DNA of 64,000 bases. It comes from Allobosea sp. Root381 (GTDB taxonomy: Bacteria; Pseudomonadota; Alphaproteobacteria; Rhizobiales; Beijerinckiaceae). The position numbers and the translations under genes were made by a program. This document shows positions 44,234 through 51,829 of the stretch, in pieces (position 1 is the stretch's first letter; each line of letters opens with the position of its first letter). The stretch lies in NCBI RefSeq assembly GCF_001429395.1, contig NZ_LMJT01000034.1, positions 208,185-272,184 on the forward strand, in the 5' to 3' direction. A model generated the notes under the pieces. It saw only the letters and a list, made by a program, of their open reading frames with translations, made no database searches and was not told the origin of the DNA.

Positions 44234-44470
44234 TCTGGGAACCATAGACAGCGAGTGAGGTTTACAGACCGCGCCGGCTCGCTGGCGCCGTGTGATGTGC
44301 TGCTTCCCCCAACAGCCGGGCACTCACACGCTCTACCGCCGATCAGGATGCGGGCCGCGGATGTAACGGTGGCGTCGGATCGTGCGGTAGCCAGTTCAGT
44401 AGCGGCCGTTCGCCTCGCGCGACGACGGTCAGAGGCCCGGTTCCCCGAAAGGAGGCCGGGCCATTTTTTG
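44234..44470 (+). other. Gene-free stretch ending in a terminator (possible small RNA)
   Basis: About 240 bp with no convincing gene. It ends with a stem GGCCCGG (44434-44440) / CCGGGCC (44456-44462) with a TTTTTT run at 44465-44470 on the plus strand. The terminator could serve the gene ending at 44233 at long range or a small RNA transcribed from within. Confidence 0.4.
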
Positions 44471-44471
44471 T

Positions 44472-44765
44472 TCACGCCGCGCCAGGTGAACCAACTCGCC
44501 AACTGCGGATGAACGGTGAGAGATCGGGGGCCAGGATATTTTCCCGCTCGGCCCAAGAGGCGAAAAGCCCCCTGGCGGTCTCTGCTTCGACTTCGTCTCG
44601 CAGGGCGGCGAGGCAGGCTTTCATCGCGAAGCCGTGCGCGGGGTCTCGCTTGCTGGTCGGCCAGTCCGCCAGAAACATGTAAGCTTCCATGACCGACGAG
44701 ACGGCGGTCGGATGCCCCAAGCCTGTCAGGATGATGACAGGGCGTTCGAACAGATCATTTTTCAT
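44472..44765 (-). CDS. DUF982 domain-containing protein
   Basis: A 97-residue DUF982 protein (FERPVIILTGLGHPTAVSSV; AYMFLADWPTSKRDPAHGFA; ALRDEVEAETARGLFASWA). DUF982 proteins are small, widespread and uncharacterised in Hyphomicrobiales. ATG 44765 has a GGGAGGAG ribosome site; the longer open frame is not conserved in style. Confidence 0.85.
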   Translation of the reverse strand: MKNDLFERPVIILTGLGHPTAVSSVMEAYMFLADWPTSKRDPAHGFAMKACLAALRDEVEAETARGLFASWAERENILAPDLSPFIRSWRVGSPGAA

Positions 44766-45000
44766 CGGATTGCTCCTCCCAATCATGGGTGAGAGCGCCA
44801 AGTGCTGCCATTGCCACATCCTCCTAAAAGCAACATGGGTCCGGGCTCGCGGGCGAGTAGCCACTAGCGAGATCAAAATTTTGGTTTCGCCGATTTCAAA
44901 TTTCAAGGCCCTTCACAGCTCCGCTTGGTAGGCCAGCGGAGCGGCTTTCCCGCGGAACCAACCATAGCGGGGATAGTTGAGCGACAGTCAGGGAGCTGTC

Positions 45001-45240
45001 ATGCCTATCTTCAAACTCACCACTGACGTCGAGGGCGATGTGTGCGAAACTGTCGCAGAATTCCCAGACGCAAAAGCTGCGAAAGATGATCTTCAGCTCG
45101 GAATGATCGACGCCATCGTGGGAAAGCTGCCTAACGGCCCGCGCGTTCATCTGTTCGCGAAGGTCGAAGATGATAGTGGCACGGAGTTATATCGCGCCTC
45201 GCTGATTTTTACCGCTGACAACGCCCCTGCACGCAACTGA
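45001..45240 (+). CDS. DUF6894-like small protein
   Basis: A 79-residue protein (MPIFKLTTDVEGDVCETVAE) ending LYRASLIFTADNAPARN. Fold and length resemble small DUF6894-type proteins often found in rhizobial accessory regions, but the match is loose. GGAG ribosome site before ATG 45001. Confidence 0.55.
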   Translation: MPIFKLTTDVEGDVCETVAEFPDAKAAKDDLQLGMIDAIVGKLPNGPRVHLFAKVEDDSGTELYRASLIFTADNAPARN

Positions 45241-45270
45241 GGTTCCAGCATCCAGAATGGTACGGGATTA

Positions 45271-45462
45271 ATGGGCCAATATCTGTTACTGATGGTGGTC
45301 CTCAGCACTTACGGCTCATCGGTAGTGACGCCGATTGGGCCTCATGCAGATAAAACTGCGTGCCAAACTGCTGGTTTAGAAGCCTCGATCATTCAGCGCG
45401 AGGGGCCAAAGCCCGCGGTTTCTTTCGTATGTGTCCCGGCAGCAGATACTACTTCCAAATAG
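45271..45462 (+). CDS. Small exported hypothetical protein
   Basis: A 63-residue protein with a hydrophobic N-terminus (YLLLMVVLSTYGSS) and two Cys (ACQTAG, FVCVPA) that could pair in the periplasm. Small proteins of this pattern are frequent in the order. Function unknown. Confidence 0.5.
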   Translation: MGQYLLLMVVLSTYGSSVVTPIGPHADKTACQTAGLEASIIQREGPKPAVSFVCVPAADTTSK

Positions 45463-45563
45463 TACTTCTCTGATGCATGTCTGGCCTCTTCGGCGCTTCG
45501 GCCCTAACCCGCTGTCCGTTTTAAAACGCGATCCACATGGGACCCCAATGCCCATGACGAACT

Positions 45564-45590
45564 GGCCCGCCAATGCGGCCGGGCCTTTGT
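45564..45590 (+). terminator. Possible terminator hairpin
   Basis: Stem GGCCCG / CGGGCC (45564-45569, 45580-45585) extended by CC/GG with one bulge, then TTTGTCGTTT. Weak T-tract; moderate support only. Confidence 0.4.
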
Positions 45591-45741
45591 CGTTTCAGCG
45601 CCTGACGGCGACCAGCGCCGCATAGCGATCTACCCCGGCTGTCCGGCTTTCGCTTCCGCCCGGCCAAGGGGTTGCCCGGAGGGTATGTGGATGTCATACA
45701 GCCGGCAGGGTGTTCCGCTCGATTGTGGGTGGGCAGGTTAA

Positions 45742-45776
45742 GCGCAGGTCGGGCCGCCAGCGCGGAGAATCTGCGC
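45742..45776 (+). promoter_or_regulatory. nhaA leader hairpin that could mask the ribosome site
   Basis: GCGCAG (45742-45747) pairs with CTGCGC (45771-45776) directly before the GTG start at 45779; the loop contains the purine-rich GCGGAGAAT ribosome site. The 180-bp leader is GC-rich and structured. Na+/Li+-responsive nhaA leader RNAs are known in bacteria; whether this is one was not tested. Confidence 0.4.
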
Positions 45777-45778
45777 CT

Positions 45779-46969
45779 GTGAACCGGCCCTTTTCGACAC
45801 TTCGCGAATTTCTGCGCCATGAGACTGCCGGCGGGTTGGTGCTGATGGGCGTTGCGCTCACCGCCATTATCATCGCGAACTCGCCGCTATCACCCGCCTA
45901 CTTCGCCGCCCTCGAAACCTATATCGGCCCGCTCAGCCTGCGGCATTGGATAAACGATGCGCTGATGGCGATTTTCTTCCTGCTCGTCGGGCTGGAAATC
46001 AAGCGCGAAGTGCTGGACGGCCAACTCTCTACATGGAGCCGCAGGGCGCTGCCTGGGATAGCGGCTCTGGGTGGGATGGTCGTGCCCGGGCTGATCTTTG
46101 TCGGCTTCAACGTGTCCGATCCCATGGCTCTAAGAGGCTGGGCAATTCCGGCTGCAACTGACATAGCCTTTGCCCTGGGCGTTCTTTCGCTTCTCGGATC
46201 GCGAGTTCCGGTTTCCCTCAAGGTCTTCCTGGCCGCTCTCGCAATCATCGATGACCTGGGTGCGGTGGTGGTCATCGCCCTATTTTATACAGAGCAGCTC
46301 AACATCTTCCCGCTCCTCGGAGCGCTGATGGTGTTTAGTGTCCTTCGAGCGCTCAACGCATTCGGCCATAACCGCCTCGGGCTCTATCTGGCATTCGGAG
46401 TGCTATTGTGGGTGTTCGTGCTGATGTCCGGCATTCACGCAACAATAGCTGGCGTGCTTCTGGCCCTAACGATTCCGATCCGTACGACGCCTGGGAAGCC
46501 CGAGGCCAGCCCCGAAGTCTCCCCCCTGCACCGGCTCGAGCATGCGCTACACAGGCCTGTCGCTTTCCTAATTGTTCCGATCTTTGGCTTCGCCAACGCC
46601 GGCGTTTCGTTCGCGAACGTCAGCTCCGCTGTCGTTGGTGACACCCTGGCGGTCGGTGTTGCTGCGGGGCTCGTGTTCGGCAAGCTGATCGGCGTATTCG
46701 GCACCGTCGTCCTGATGGTCCGGGCCGGATGGGCTGACCTACCGGTCGATGCGACATGGCAGCAGACGCTTGGCGTGGCGCTGCTCTGCGGCATTGGTTT
46801 TACCATGAGCCTTTTTATTGGGCTTTTGGCTTTCCACGACCCTGCAATGCAGGAACGTGTCAAATACGGCATCCTCGCGGGCTCGCTGATTGCCGGTGTG
46901 GCCGGATTCACGGTGTTGCGCTTCTCAAAACCACTCCCGTTAACAATGCAGAATAGGTGGTCAGCATGA
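45779..46969 (+). CDS. nhaA: Na+/H+ antiporter NhaA
   Basis: A 396-residue NhaA with about twelve helices: HETAGGLVLMGVALTAIIIA (TM1), NDALMAIFFLLVGLEIKREV, the functional AIPAATDIAFALGVLSLLG with Asp, LAALAIIDDLGAVVVIALFY carrying the paired Asp of the ion site, and the C-terminal GIGFTMSLFIGLLAF. NhaA exchanges two H+ for one Na+ or Li+. Start GTG 45779 gives the usual length with a GGAGAA ribosome site; an upstream extension is Arg-rich and unlike the family. Cargo of the integrative element, coupled to a small membrane gene. Confidence 0.95.
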   Translation: MNRPFSTLREFLRHETAGGLVLMGVALTAIIIANSPLSPAYFAALETYIGPLSLRHWINDALMAIFFLLVGLEIKREVLDGQLSTWSRRALPGIAALGGMVVPGLIFVGFNVSDPMALRGWAIPAATDIAFALGVLSLLGSRVPVSLKVFLAALAIIDDLGAVVVIALFYTEQLNIFPLLGALMVFSVLRALNAFGHNRLGLYLAFGVLLWVFVLMSGIHATIAGVLLALTIPIRTTPGKPEASPEVSPLHRLEHALHRPVAFLIVPIFGFANAGVSFANVSSAVVGDTLAVGVAAGLVFGKLIGVFGTVVLMVRAGWADLPVDATWQQTLGVALLCGIGFTMSLFIGLLAFHDPAMQERVKYGILAGSLIAGVAGFTVLRFSKPLPLTMQNRWSA

Positions 46970-47151
46970 TCTTCTTGGGTCTGGGACTATGGATCGCGGG
47001 ATTGGCGCTACTCTGGAGATTTCGTCCTGACGAAGAAGGCCGGACTCATCCAGCTTTGAATGGCGAGGTGACATTTGCTCTCTTCCCGCCGCTATTGCTG
47101 GCTCTGTTTGCCTTCGGAGCCGCAGTACTTTTATCGGCTGTTTTGGGCTGA
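46966..47151 (+). CDS. Small membrane protein coupled to nhaA
   Basis: A 61-residue protein with two helices (LGLGLWIAGLALLWRF; FALFPPLLLALFAFGAAVLL) separated by a charged loop. Its ATG overlaps the nhaA stop (ATGA), so it is almost certainly made with NhaA and might be an accessory or stabilising subunit. No family known. Confidence 0.6.
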   Translation: MIFLGLGLWIAGLALLWRFRPDEEGRTHPALNGEVTFALFPPLLLALFAFGAAVLLSAVLG

Positions 47152-47167
47152 ATCGCTCATGCCTGAT

Positions 47168-47425
47168 TCAATGCCTCACTGCGATGAGAGCGGCATAGCG
47201 ATCGATCTCCACCCGGAGCTTCGCCACAGCCGCGTCGCCCCTGATCTGCTTGATGCCCCGCAGTTCGTCCTTCACGCCGTCCAGCGCCTGGTTGCGCTTC
47301 GTGAGCGGCATTTCGGCGAGGAACTTGACCTCGCACTCTTCCTTCCATTCCTCGGACCACGTGCTGACCTCTCGACCGGCGAGGAAGGAATAGGCGCGGG
47401 GCGGGTTCTCGGGCGGGTATGGCAT
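47168..47425 (-). CDS. Small phage-type hypothetical protein
   Basis: An 85-residue protein starting MPYPPENPPRAYSFLAGREV and continuing STWSEEWKEECEVKFL. I recall similar openings in orphan proteins of Hyphomicrobiales phages and elements, of unknown function. Confidence 0.6.
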   Translation of the reverse strand: MPYPPENPPRAYSFLAGREVSTWSEEWKEECEVKFLAEMPLTKRNQALDGVKDELRGIKQIRGDAAVAKLRVEIDRYAALIAVRH

Positions 47426-47960
47426 GGGCGTTTCTCCTGAAGGAGAGGCATAGCCCTACGGAACGATTCGCAGGAGCGTCGGTTTCGACTCATTGTGAGT
47501 TCGGAGTTGCGTCATGTGTGCCCAGCGGATGCTTCGGCCCGGCCCAATGGTCGAGATCATCAAGGGGCCTGCTCCGAGCCGTCGCGAAGCTCGACAGCGG
47601 GCTTTGTTCTTCGATCCCATGCCAGAGCGGGTCGAGCCCTGCCTCGCGCTGCTGAGCAGTAAGGCGCCGACTGGCCCGGAATGGGCCTATGAGGTGAAAT
47701 GGGACGGCTATCGCCTGGCGGTCCATATCGGGCCGGGCGCCAAGGTCCGGATCATCACGCGCGGCGGCCATGACTGGACCAGCCGCTTTCCGACGATCGC
47801 GCATGACGCACGCGAGCTCGGTGTCGACACCGCCATCCTCGACGGCGAGGCGGTGGTTCTCGACGAGCGTGGCGCTTCCGACTTCGACGCACTGCAGAAG
47901 GCGCTTGGCGGGCGCGGCGGCAAGCGTTCGGCGGCCGGCGCCATCCTCTATGCTTTTGAC

Positions 47961-48160
47961 CTGCTCTACCTGAACGGCCAGGATCTCCGCTCGCTCCCGC
48001 TCGGCCAGCGCCGCGAGCTCCTGGGCGATGCGCTCGCCCGCGCCCGACACAGCTCGCTCCCTGCTCTACCTGAACGGCCAGGATCTCCGCTCGCTCCCGC
48101 TCGGCCAGCGCCGCGAGCTCCTGGGCGATGCGCTCGCCCGCGCCCGACACAGCTCGCTCC
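47961..48160. repeat. Perfect 100-bp tandem duplication
   Basis: 47961-48060 and 48061-48160 are identical head-to-tail copies (both begin CTGCTCTACCTGAACGGCC). 100 is not divisible by three, so it causes the ligase frameshift. Confidence 0.97.
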
Positions 48161-48248
48161 GCTTCAGCGAGGAGGTCGACGCGGATAGCGACGCCTTCCT
48201 CGATCTCGCCTGCAAGCTCGGCCTGGAAGGCATCATCGCGAAGGACCG

Positions 48249-48445
48249 GGACGCGCCTTATCGCCCGGGCCGCGGCGGCGACTGGCGCAAGATCAAATGC
48301 GTGCAGAGCGAGACCTTCGTCATCGTCGGCTATGAGCCGTCGACCGCGGACGCGCCTTATCGCCCGGGCCGCGGCGGCGACTGGCGCAAGATCAAATGCG
48401 TGCAGAGCGAGACCTTCGTCATCGTCGGCTATGAGCCGTCGACCG
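48249..48445. repeat. Perfect 99-bp tandem duplication
   Basis: A unit starting ACGCGCCTTATCGCCCGGG recurs 99 bp later without mismatch, adding 33 residues (DAPYRPGRGGDWRKIK onward) to the ligase in frame. Confidence 0.97.
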
Positions 48446-48636
48446 TTGCGCTCGGCGGCATAGGCCGGCTGCTCCTGGCCGCGCGCAAGGGGGAAGGCTT
48501 AGCCTACGTCGGTGGCGTCGGCACGGGTTTCACCGCGAAAGTCGGAACTGCCTTACGCAAGCAACTCGCCGCGCTCAAAATCGACAAGCCGGCCGTCACG
48601 ATGAAGCGCAAGGGCGTCATCTGGGTCTCGCCCGAG

Positions 48637-49053
48637 CTACCGGCCGAGATCGCGTTCCGCGGCTGGACCGACGACGGAAAGCTGCGGCACGCATCGTTCA
48701 AGGGCCTCCGCGAGGACGCGGACGAGGCCGCAGTGTTCGAGATCGGATAGGGCCATCAGCGCGACCAGCCGTAGCGGGCGCGTCTCCGTCGCCGACTCGT
48801 AGAGTTCGTGGGTATCGCCCCGGCTCATCAGATTTTTGGAGCCGCAGCGCGAGCAGACATAGCACAAGCATATGTCGGGGATCGGCGTCTCGGGCGGCAG
48901 CGAACTGACGTCGATGCCGTTCCGGTAGTGGCCGCAGTCGTTGCAGAATATCTCGACGCATTTCAGGCCTAGCGCGAGATCGCTGCCGACCGTCGCCGGC
49001 TCGATCTCGCTGCCGTCGGGGCTATAGGCGCGGCGCGGGTTCCGGCCGCTCAA
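48637..49053 (-). CDS. Zinc-ribbon hypothetical protein
   Basis: A 138-residue protein with two Cys pairs (FCNDCGHYRNG and CSRCGSKNLMSR) forming a probable zinc ribbon. The last 38 residues overlap the 3' end of the ligase gene on the other strand, so its natural C-terminus may have been altered when the ligase was acquired. Common as an orphan in Hyphomicrobiales; function unknown. Confidence 0.65.
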   Translation of the reverse strand: MSGRNPRRAYSPDGSEIEPATVGSDLALGLKCVEIFCNDCGHYRNGIDVSSLPPETPIPDICLCYVCSRCGSKNLMSRGDTHELYESATETRPLRLVALMALSDLEHCGLVRVLAEALERCVPQLSVVGPAAERDLGR

Positions 49054-49277
49054 AATGGAATCTCCGGCAGGTCGCCCGGCGCCGGGAGCCGCACCGTGCG
49101 GACCAGCACGCCATCCTCATAGATCGAGAAAATCTCGCCGGCCTGCATCGGTAGCTGAAGCAGGCGCCGGTCGGCATTGCCGCGGACATGATGCCGCGAA
49201 ATCAGCCTTGCGCGCTCTCCCGGTCGCTGCACGTGCACCTCGTAACGAAAGCCTGACGGGTCCAGTTTCCTGCTCAT
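49050..49277 (-). CDS. Small hypothetical protein of the LexA-box operon
   Basis: A 75-residue protein (FRYEVHVQRPGERARLISRH) whose stop overlaps the next start by 4 bp. It and the zinc-ribbon gene are transcribed leftward from the promoter region that holds a LexA box. Function unknown. Confidence 0.6.
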   Translation of the reverse strand: MSRKLDPSGFRYEVHVQRPGERARLISRHHVRGNADRRLLQLPMQAGEIFSIYEDGVLVRTVRLPAPGDLPEIPF

Positions 49278-49313
49278 GACGCGACCTCGAGCGGTTGACG
49301 GGTAGGGCTGTAT

Positions 49314-49328
49314 GTTCTCTTTGTGTTC
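49314..49328. promoter_or_regulatory. LexA (SOS) box, GTTC-N7-GTTC
   Basis: GTTC TCTTTGT GTTC at 49314-49328 is an exact match to the alphaproteobacterial LexA operator GTTC-N7-GTTC. It lies between divergent genes starting at 49277 (minus) and 49350 (plus), 22 and 37 bp from their start codons. Confidence 0.75.
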
Positions 49329-49349
49329 TCATAATAGAGAGCATGAGGC

Positions 49350-49751
49350 ATGTCGAATCCAGCCCCTCCGCCGGACGATCAGACGTCGTTGCGGGCCTAT
49401 CCCTATGTGGTGGTGCGGTTCCGCTGCATGGTCTGCCGCAGGCAGGCCGATGTCCGGCTCGCCGTCCTGGCGGCGAAGTTCGGCCCCAACATCACGCTCG
49501 GCCGGCTCGTCGGCATGTTCATCGACGGTTGCTGGTGGTCACCGCGCAATCTGGCGCGCAAGCCGCAGAAATACGGGATGAAGTGTGGCGGGCATTGCCC
49601 GGATCTCTACAAAGCCGGGCCGCCGGATCTGCCGCCGAGCATGGCCGGCCTGACCTTGATCGAGGGCGGCGGCGACGACATGCTGCCGGCCGAGCCAGCG
49701 CCGATCGAGCGGCGCCGCAGGGTGGGCGGAGACTGGGAAGAAGGAGGCTGA
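49350..49751 (+). CDS. Putative SOS-regulated Cys-rich protein
   Basis: A 133-residue protein with VVVRFRCMVCRRQADVRLAV (Cys pair), then GMKCGGHCPDLY, suggesting a zinc site, and an acidic/Arg-rich tail. ATG 49350 lies 22 bp after the LexA box. Such proteins occur as orphans in Hyphomicrobiales; function unknown. Confidence 0.65.
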   Translation: MSNPAPPPDDQTSLRAYPYVVVRFRCMVCRRQADVRLAVLAAKFGPNITLGRLVGMFIDGCWWSPRNLARKPQKYGMKCGGHCPDLYKAGPPDLPPSMAGLTLIEGGGDDMLPAEPAPIERRRRVGGDWEEGG

Positions 49752-49950
49752 GATTCGTCCAACATAACGTGCAACACTTTGTGCAACCAAAGTGATGAAA
49801 AGCCCGTAAAAATAGGCTCTAGAGACCCGGTGCTAATCCCTCCCTGTCCGCCATCTCGGACAACACCACTCCCGCGCCGAGAGGCATGAAGGCAGCGCGG
49901 CGCCAAGATTTTAGCACCAGCCTCCAGGATCGTTCGCAGGTGAGCCCTTG

Positions 49951-50556
49951 TTACTCTGCCTCTCTTTTCGGGATATTTCTGTCGAATTCGTACCCCAGCG
50001 CTCGGATAATTGCCTCACCTTCGGCCCTAAGTTCAACGATGTTTATGCTCTCGCCAAAAAGATAGACCCTATTTTCATCGTAACAGATCACCCTGATCAA
50101 TCTACTTTCTGAGCCCGGCCCAATATTTATAGCGGACCTATGGCTTAGAGCCAGATCTTGAAACCTGGGGTCATTCGGCTGCTGTTCTAATAACTTGAGA
50201 TATCGTTCGTCGAAATGGGCGATAGCATTTCGAAATCCACGGTTTCGTAAGTGATTGATTTCGACCTGCGGGCACCTGCGGCGAAATTCAGCAACCCTCG
50301 CCAAGCGAAGCTTTTTAAAGTGAGTTCCCTCCGAAGCTGGGCGCGCTCCGTCATCGAATAGGCAGGAATAGGCAAGAGCCTGATAATGACAAAGCGCCTC
50401 GACAGCTTCGGGCAGAGTGGGATTGGAAATAAGCAAGTAAGGTGGTCCGACTTGATCGCTAATCGGAGGGCGCAGGTCGAGAATTTTTCCAATCAAGTAA
50501 TCCATTGCCTGGATCGCTTTGATCCCGACTTCGATAATGGCGGTTTGGTCAACCAT
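49951..50556 (-). CDS. Putative HEPN-like protein at the right end of the element
   Basis: A 201-residue protein, clearly more AT-rich than its surroundings. A helix-rich middle carries RNRGFRNAIAHFDERYLKLL, in which R-N-x3-H matches the R-x4-6-H catalytic motif of HEPN ribonucleases. The family is not otherwise recognisable. Start ATG 50556; an ATG at 50571 is possible. The gene is single, cargo-like and adjacent to attR, a typical place for defence or fitness genes. Confidence 0.65.
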   Translation of the reverse strand: MVDQTAIIEVGIKAIQAMDYLIGKILDLRPPISDQVGPPYLLISNPTLPEAVEALCHYQALAYSCLFDDGARPASEGTHFKKLRLARVAEFRRRCPQVEINHLRNRGFRNAIAHFDERYLKLLEQQPNDPRFQDLALSHRSAINIGPGSESRLIRVICYDENRVYLFGESINIVELRAEGEAIIRALGYEFDRNIPKREAE

Positions 50557-50683
50557 TTTTCTGCCCCCCAACCGAAGTGACGATGCCTCCGAGCCTCAAA
50601 TACCCGCGCCCGAATCACTAAAATAAGCTCGGAACCACTGCTCTCCGATGCGGCGGGTCACCCCCGTGCGGCGAGCATGCGAC

Positions 50684-50850
50684 AGCCGAACCTAATTTGT
50701 TCTAATTGGCGGAGAGTATGAGGCCTCTTACGCTATCGCCTCCAGCAGTGGGCCTTCCGGGATCGCTACCGCCCTACCCTCTTCGCGGCCGTGTGGTAGC
50801 TGAACCCGATTTGTTCTGTTCGGGGGGGCGGTATGAGTCCCTCTCCCGCT
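50684..50850. repeat. Imperfect direct repeat next to attR
   Basis: 50684-50733 (agccgaacctaatttgttct onward) and 50798-50850 (agctgaacccgatttgttct onward) align with most bases identical over about 50 bp, including a shared gtatgag block and a related cctct-cgct end. The second copy contains the attR arm and most of the core. The rest of the 50583-51064 interval has no convincing gene. Confidence 0.6.
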
Positions 50851-50855
50851 ACCAA
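50836..50855. repeat. attR direct repeat
   Basis: Right copy of AGTCCCTCTCCCGCTACCAA, identical to the tRNA-Met 3' end; marks the right boundary of the element. Confidence 0.9.
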
Positions 50856-51064
50856 TTCATTTCACTCATAAATCAATATCTTACACGCGAAACCGGGTTA
50901 AATCAGGCCCGGAATTCGTGTTGCGTTGGCTTGCAGCACGCGCCTTTTGATTCAATGCATTACGCCATGGCCCCGGCAGTTCCATGCCATCACCGCAACA
51001 TTCGCCAGCGTTGCCAAGCCGAACATCCCGTTTCCGGCTGAGTGCCGGTGCCGCTTTTGGCCCA

Positions 51065-51793
51065 TCACGGCGATAGCCGCAAAGCCGCTCTCTCCTCTTC
51101 GCGTGACATGGGCGCACCAGCCTTGTTGGCAGCGAGATACGCGTCCAGCGCTTCATGCGACGAGGCCGAGCGATAGTCCTGGCCGGTTTCGATGGCGATC
51201 GCCATCTGGAAGACGACGTGCCAGCCCTCGCCCTCACGGCATAGCACAGCGAGCCGGTTGCGCTCAGCCGCGCGATGGCCGAACTCGCGGCAGAGCCGGC
51301 CTTGCCCGTCACGAAAACTCGCGACAGCCGTCACCTTATCGGGCCCGATGTCTCGGCTTTCACCGGAGGGAAGATCGGCGAGCGCGCTACGCCAGCGCGC
51401 ATCCGCAACCACATCGGCCAGGGCCGGCTGTGGCCGTCCGCGTTCGGCGAGCCCGAAGCCGAGCACGCCCCCGGCAGCGAGCGCCAGGCAGGCCGCCATC
51501 GCCGTCGGCAGCCATGCTCCGGGCCGACGCGACGGCCGGGGTGAGAACCGCACGACAGGCTCTCTCGCTTTGGCCGCGGCGCGGACATTGGCGAGCAATC
51601 GCTCGCCAACCGGCGGCGCCGACGCGCCCGGGGAGGCCTGCAAGGCCGCGCGCGTCTTCTCGAAGAGCGCGACGCGTGCGGCAGCCCGCGTGTTGTCCTC
51701 GAGCATCCGGCGCACGCCAGCCGCCTCATCCGGCGAGAGCTCGCCATCGACATAGGCCATGAGAATCGCGTCGTCGGGATCCGGCTCAGCCAC
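51065..51793 (-). CDS. Transmembrane anti-sigma factor
   Basis: A 242-residue protein: N-terminal anti-sigma-like region (DDAILMAYVDGELSPDEAAG) lacking the zinc-finger His/Cys, one transmembrane helix (LPTAMAACLALAAGGVLGFG, about 95-114), then a periplasmic domain with two Cys (RLCREFGHRAAERNRLAVLC). It is 36 bp downstream of the ECF sigma gene and would hold it at the membrane. With the sigma gene truncated, its partner may be missing. Confidence 0.8.
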   Translation of the reverse strand: MAEPDPDDAILMAYVDGELSPDEAAGVRRMLEDNTRAAARVALFEKTRAALQASPGASAPPVGERLLANVRAAAKAREPVVRFSPRPSRRPGAWLPTAMAACLALAAGGVLGFGLAERGRPQPALADVVADARWRSALADLPSGESRDIGPDKVTAVASFRDGQGRLCREFGHRAAERNRLAVLCREGEGWHVVFQMAIAIETGQDYRSASSHEALDAYLAANKAGAPMSREEERAALRLSP

Positions 51794-51829
51794 GAATCGC
51801 CCTCCTTGCGAGGATGTACGGACCGGCGC

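Larger units (their letters stand above)
47514..48750 (+). pseudogene. LigD-type ATP-dependent DNA ligase, disrupted by tandem duplications
   Basis: Two overlapping open frames together encode one ligase. Motif I EVKWDGYRLAV (active Lys), DGEAVVLDE, GLEGIIAKDRDAPY and KIKCVQSETFVIVGYEP, and a C-terminal OB domain with EIAFRGWTDDGKLRHASF that is typical of LigD ligase domains in non-homologous end joining. A 100-bp tandem duplication at 47961-48160 shifts the frame, and a 99-bp tandem duplication at 48249-48445 repeats 33 residues in frame. Without both duplications the gene would be a single intact ligase of roughly 345 residues. No Ku gene is seen. The 3' end overlaps a convergent gene by 114 bp. 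Confidence 0.85.
35632..50855. mobile_element. Integrative element in tRNA-Met (15.2 kb), phage-derived
   Basis: The 20-bp sequence AGTCCCTCTCCCGCTACCAA at the tRNA 3' end (35632-35651) recurs perfectly at 50836-50855. A large serine recombinase lies just inside the left end, transcribed toward the tRNA. The cargo includes ParB-domain, DUF5131 and ASCH-like phage genes, nhaA, a DNA ligase and many small orphan genes. No capsid, tail, conjugation or ParA genes are visible, so it is a reduced prophage or integrative island. Inside the ends, ACCGACCCCCCGAC (35651-35664) and the reverse complement of GTTCGGGGGGGCGGT (50818-50832) form imperfect inverted arms around the repeat, as expected for a serine-integrase attP. 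Confidence 0.88.

Noticed and set aside
46408..46641. Short alternative-frame gene inside nhaA
   Set aside because: No ribosome site and out of frame with a complete NhaA.
50706..51041. Plus-strand frame of 111 codons spanning attR
   Set aside because: It crosses the element boundary and has no family-like sequence; the region is better explained by attachment sequences.
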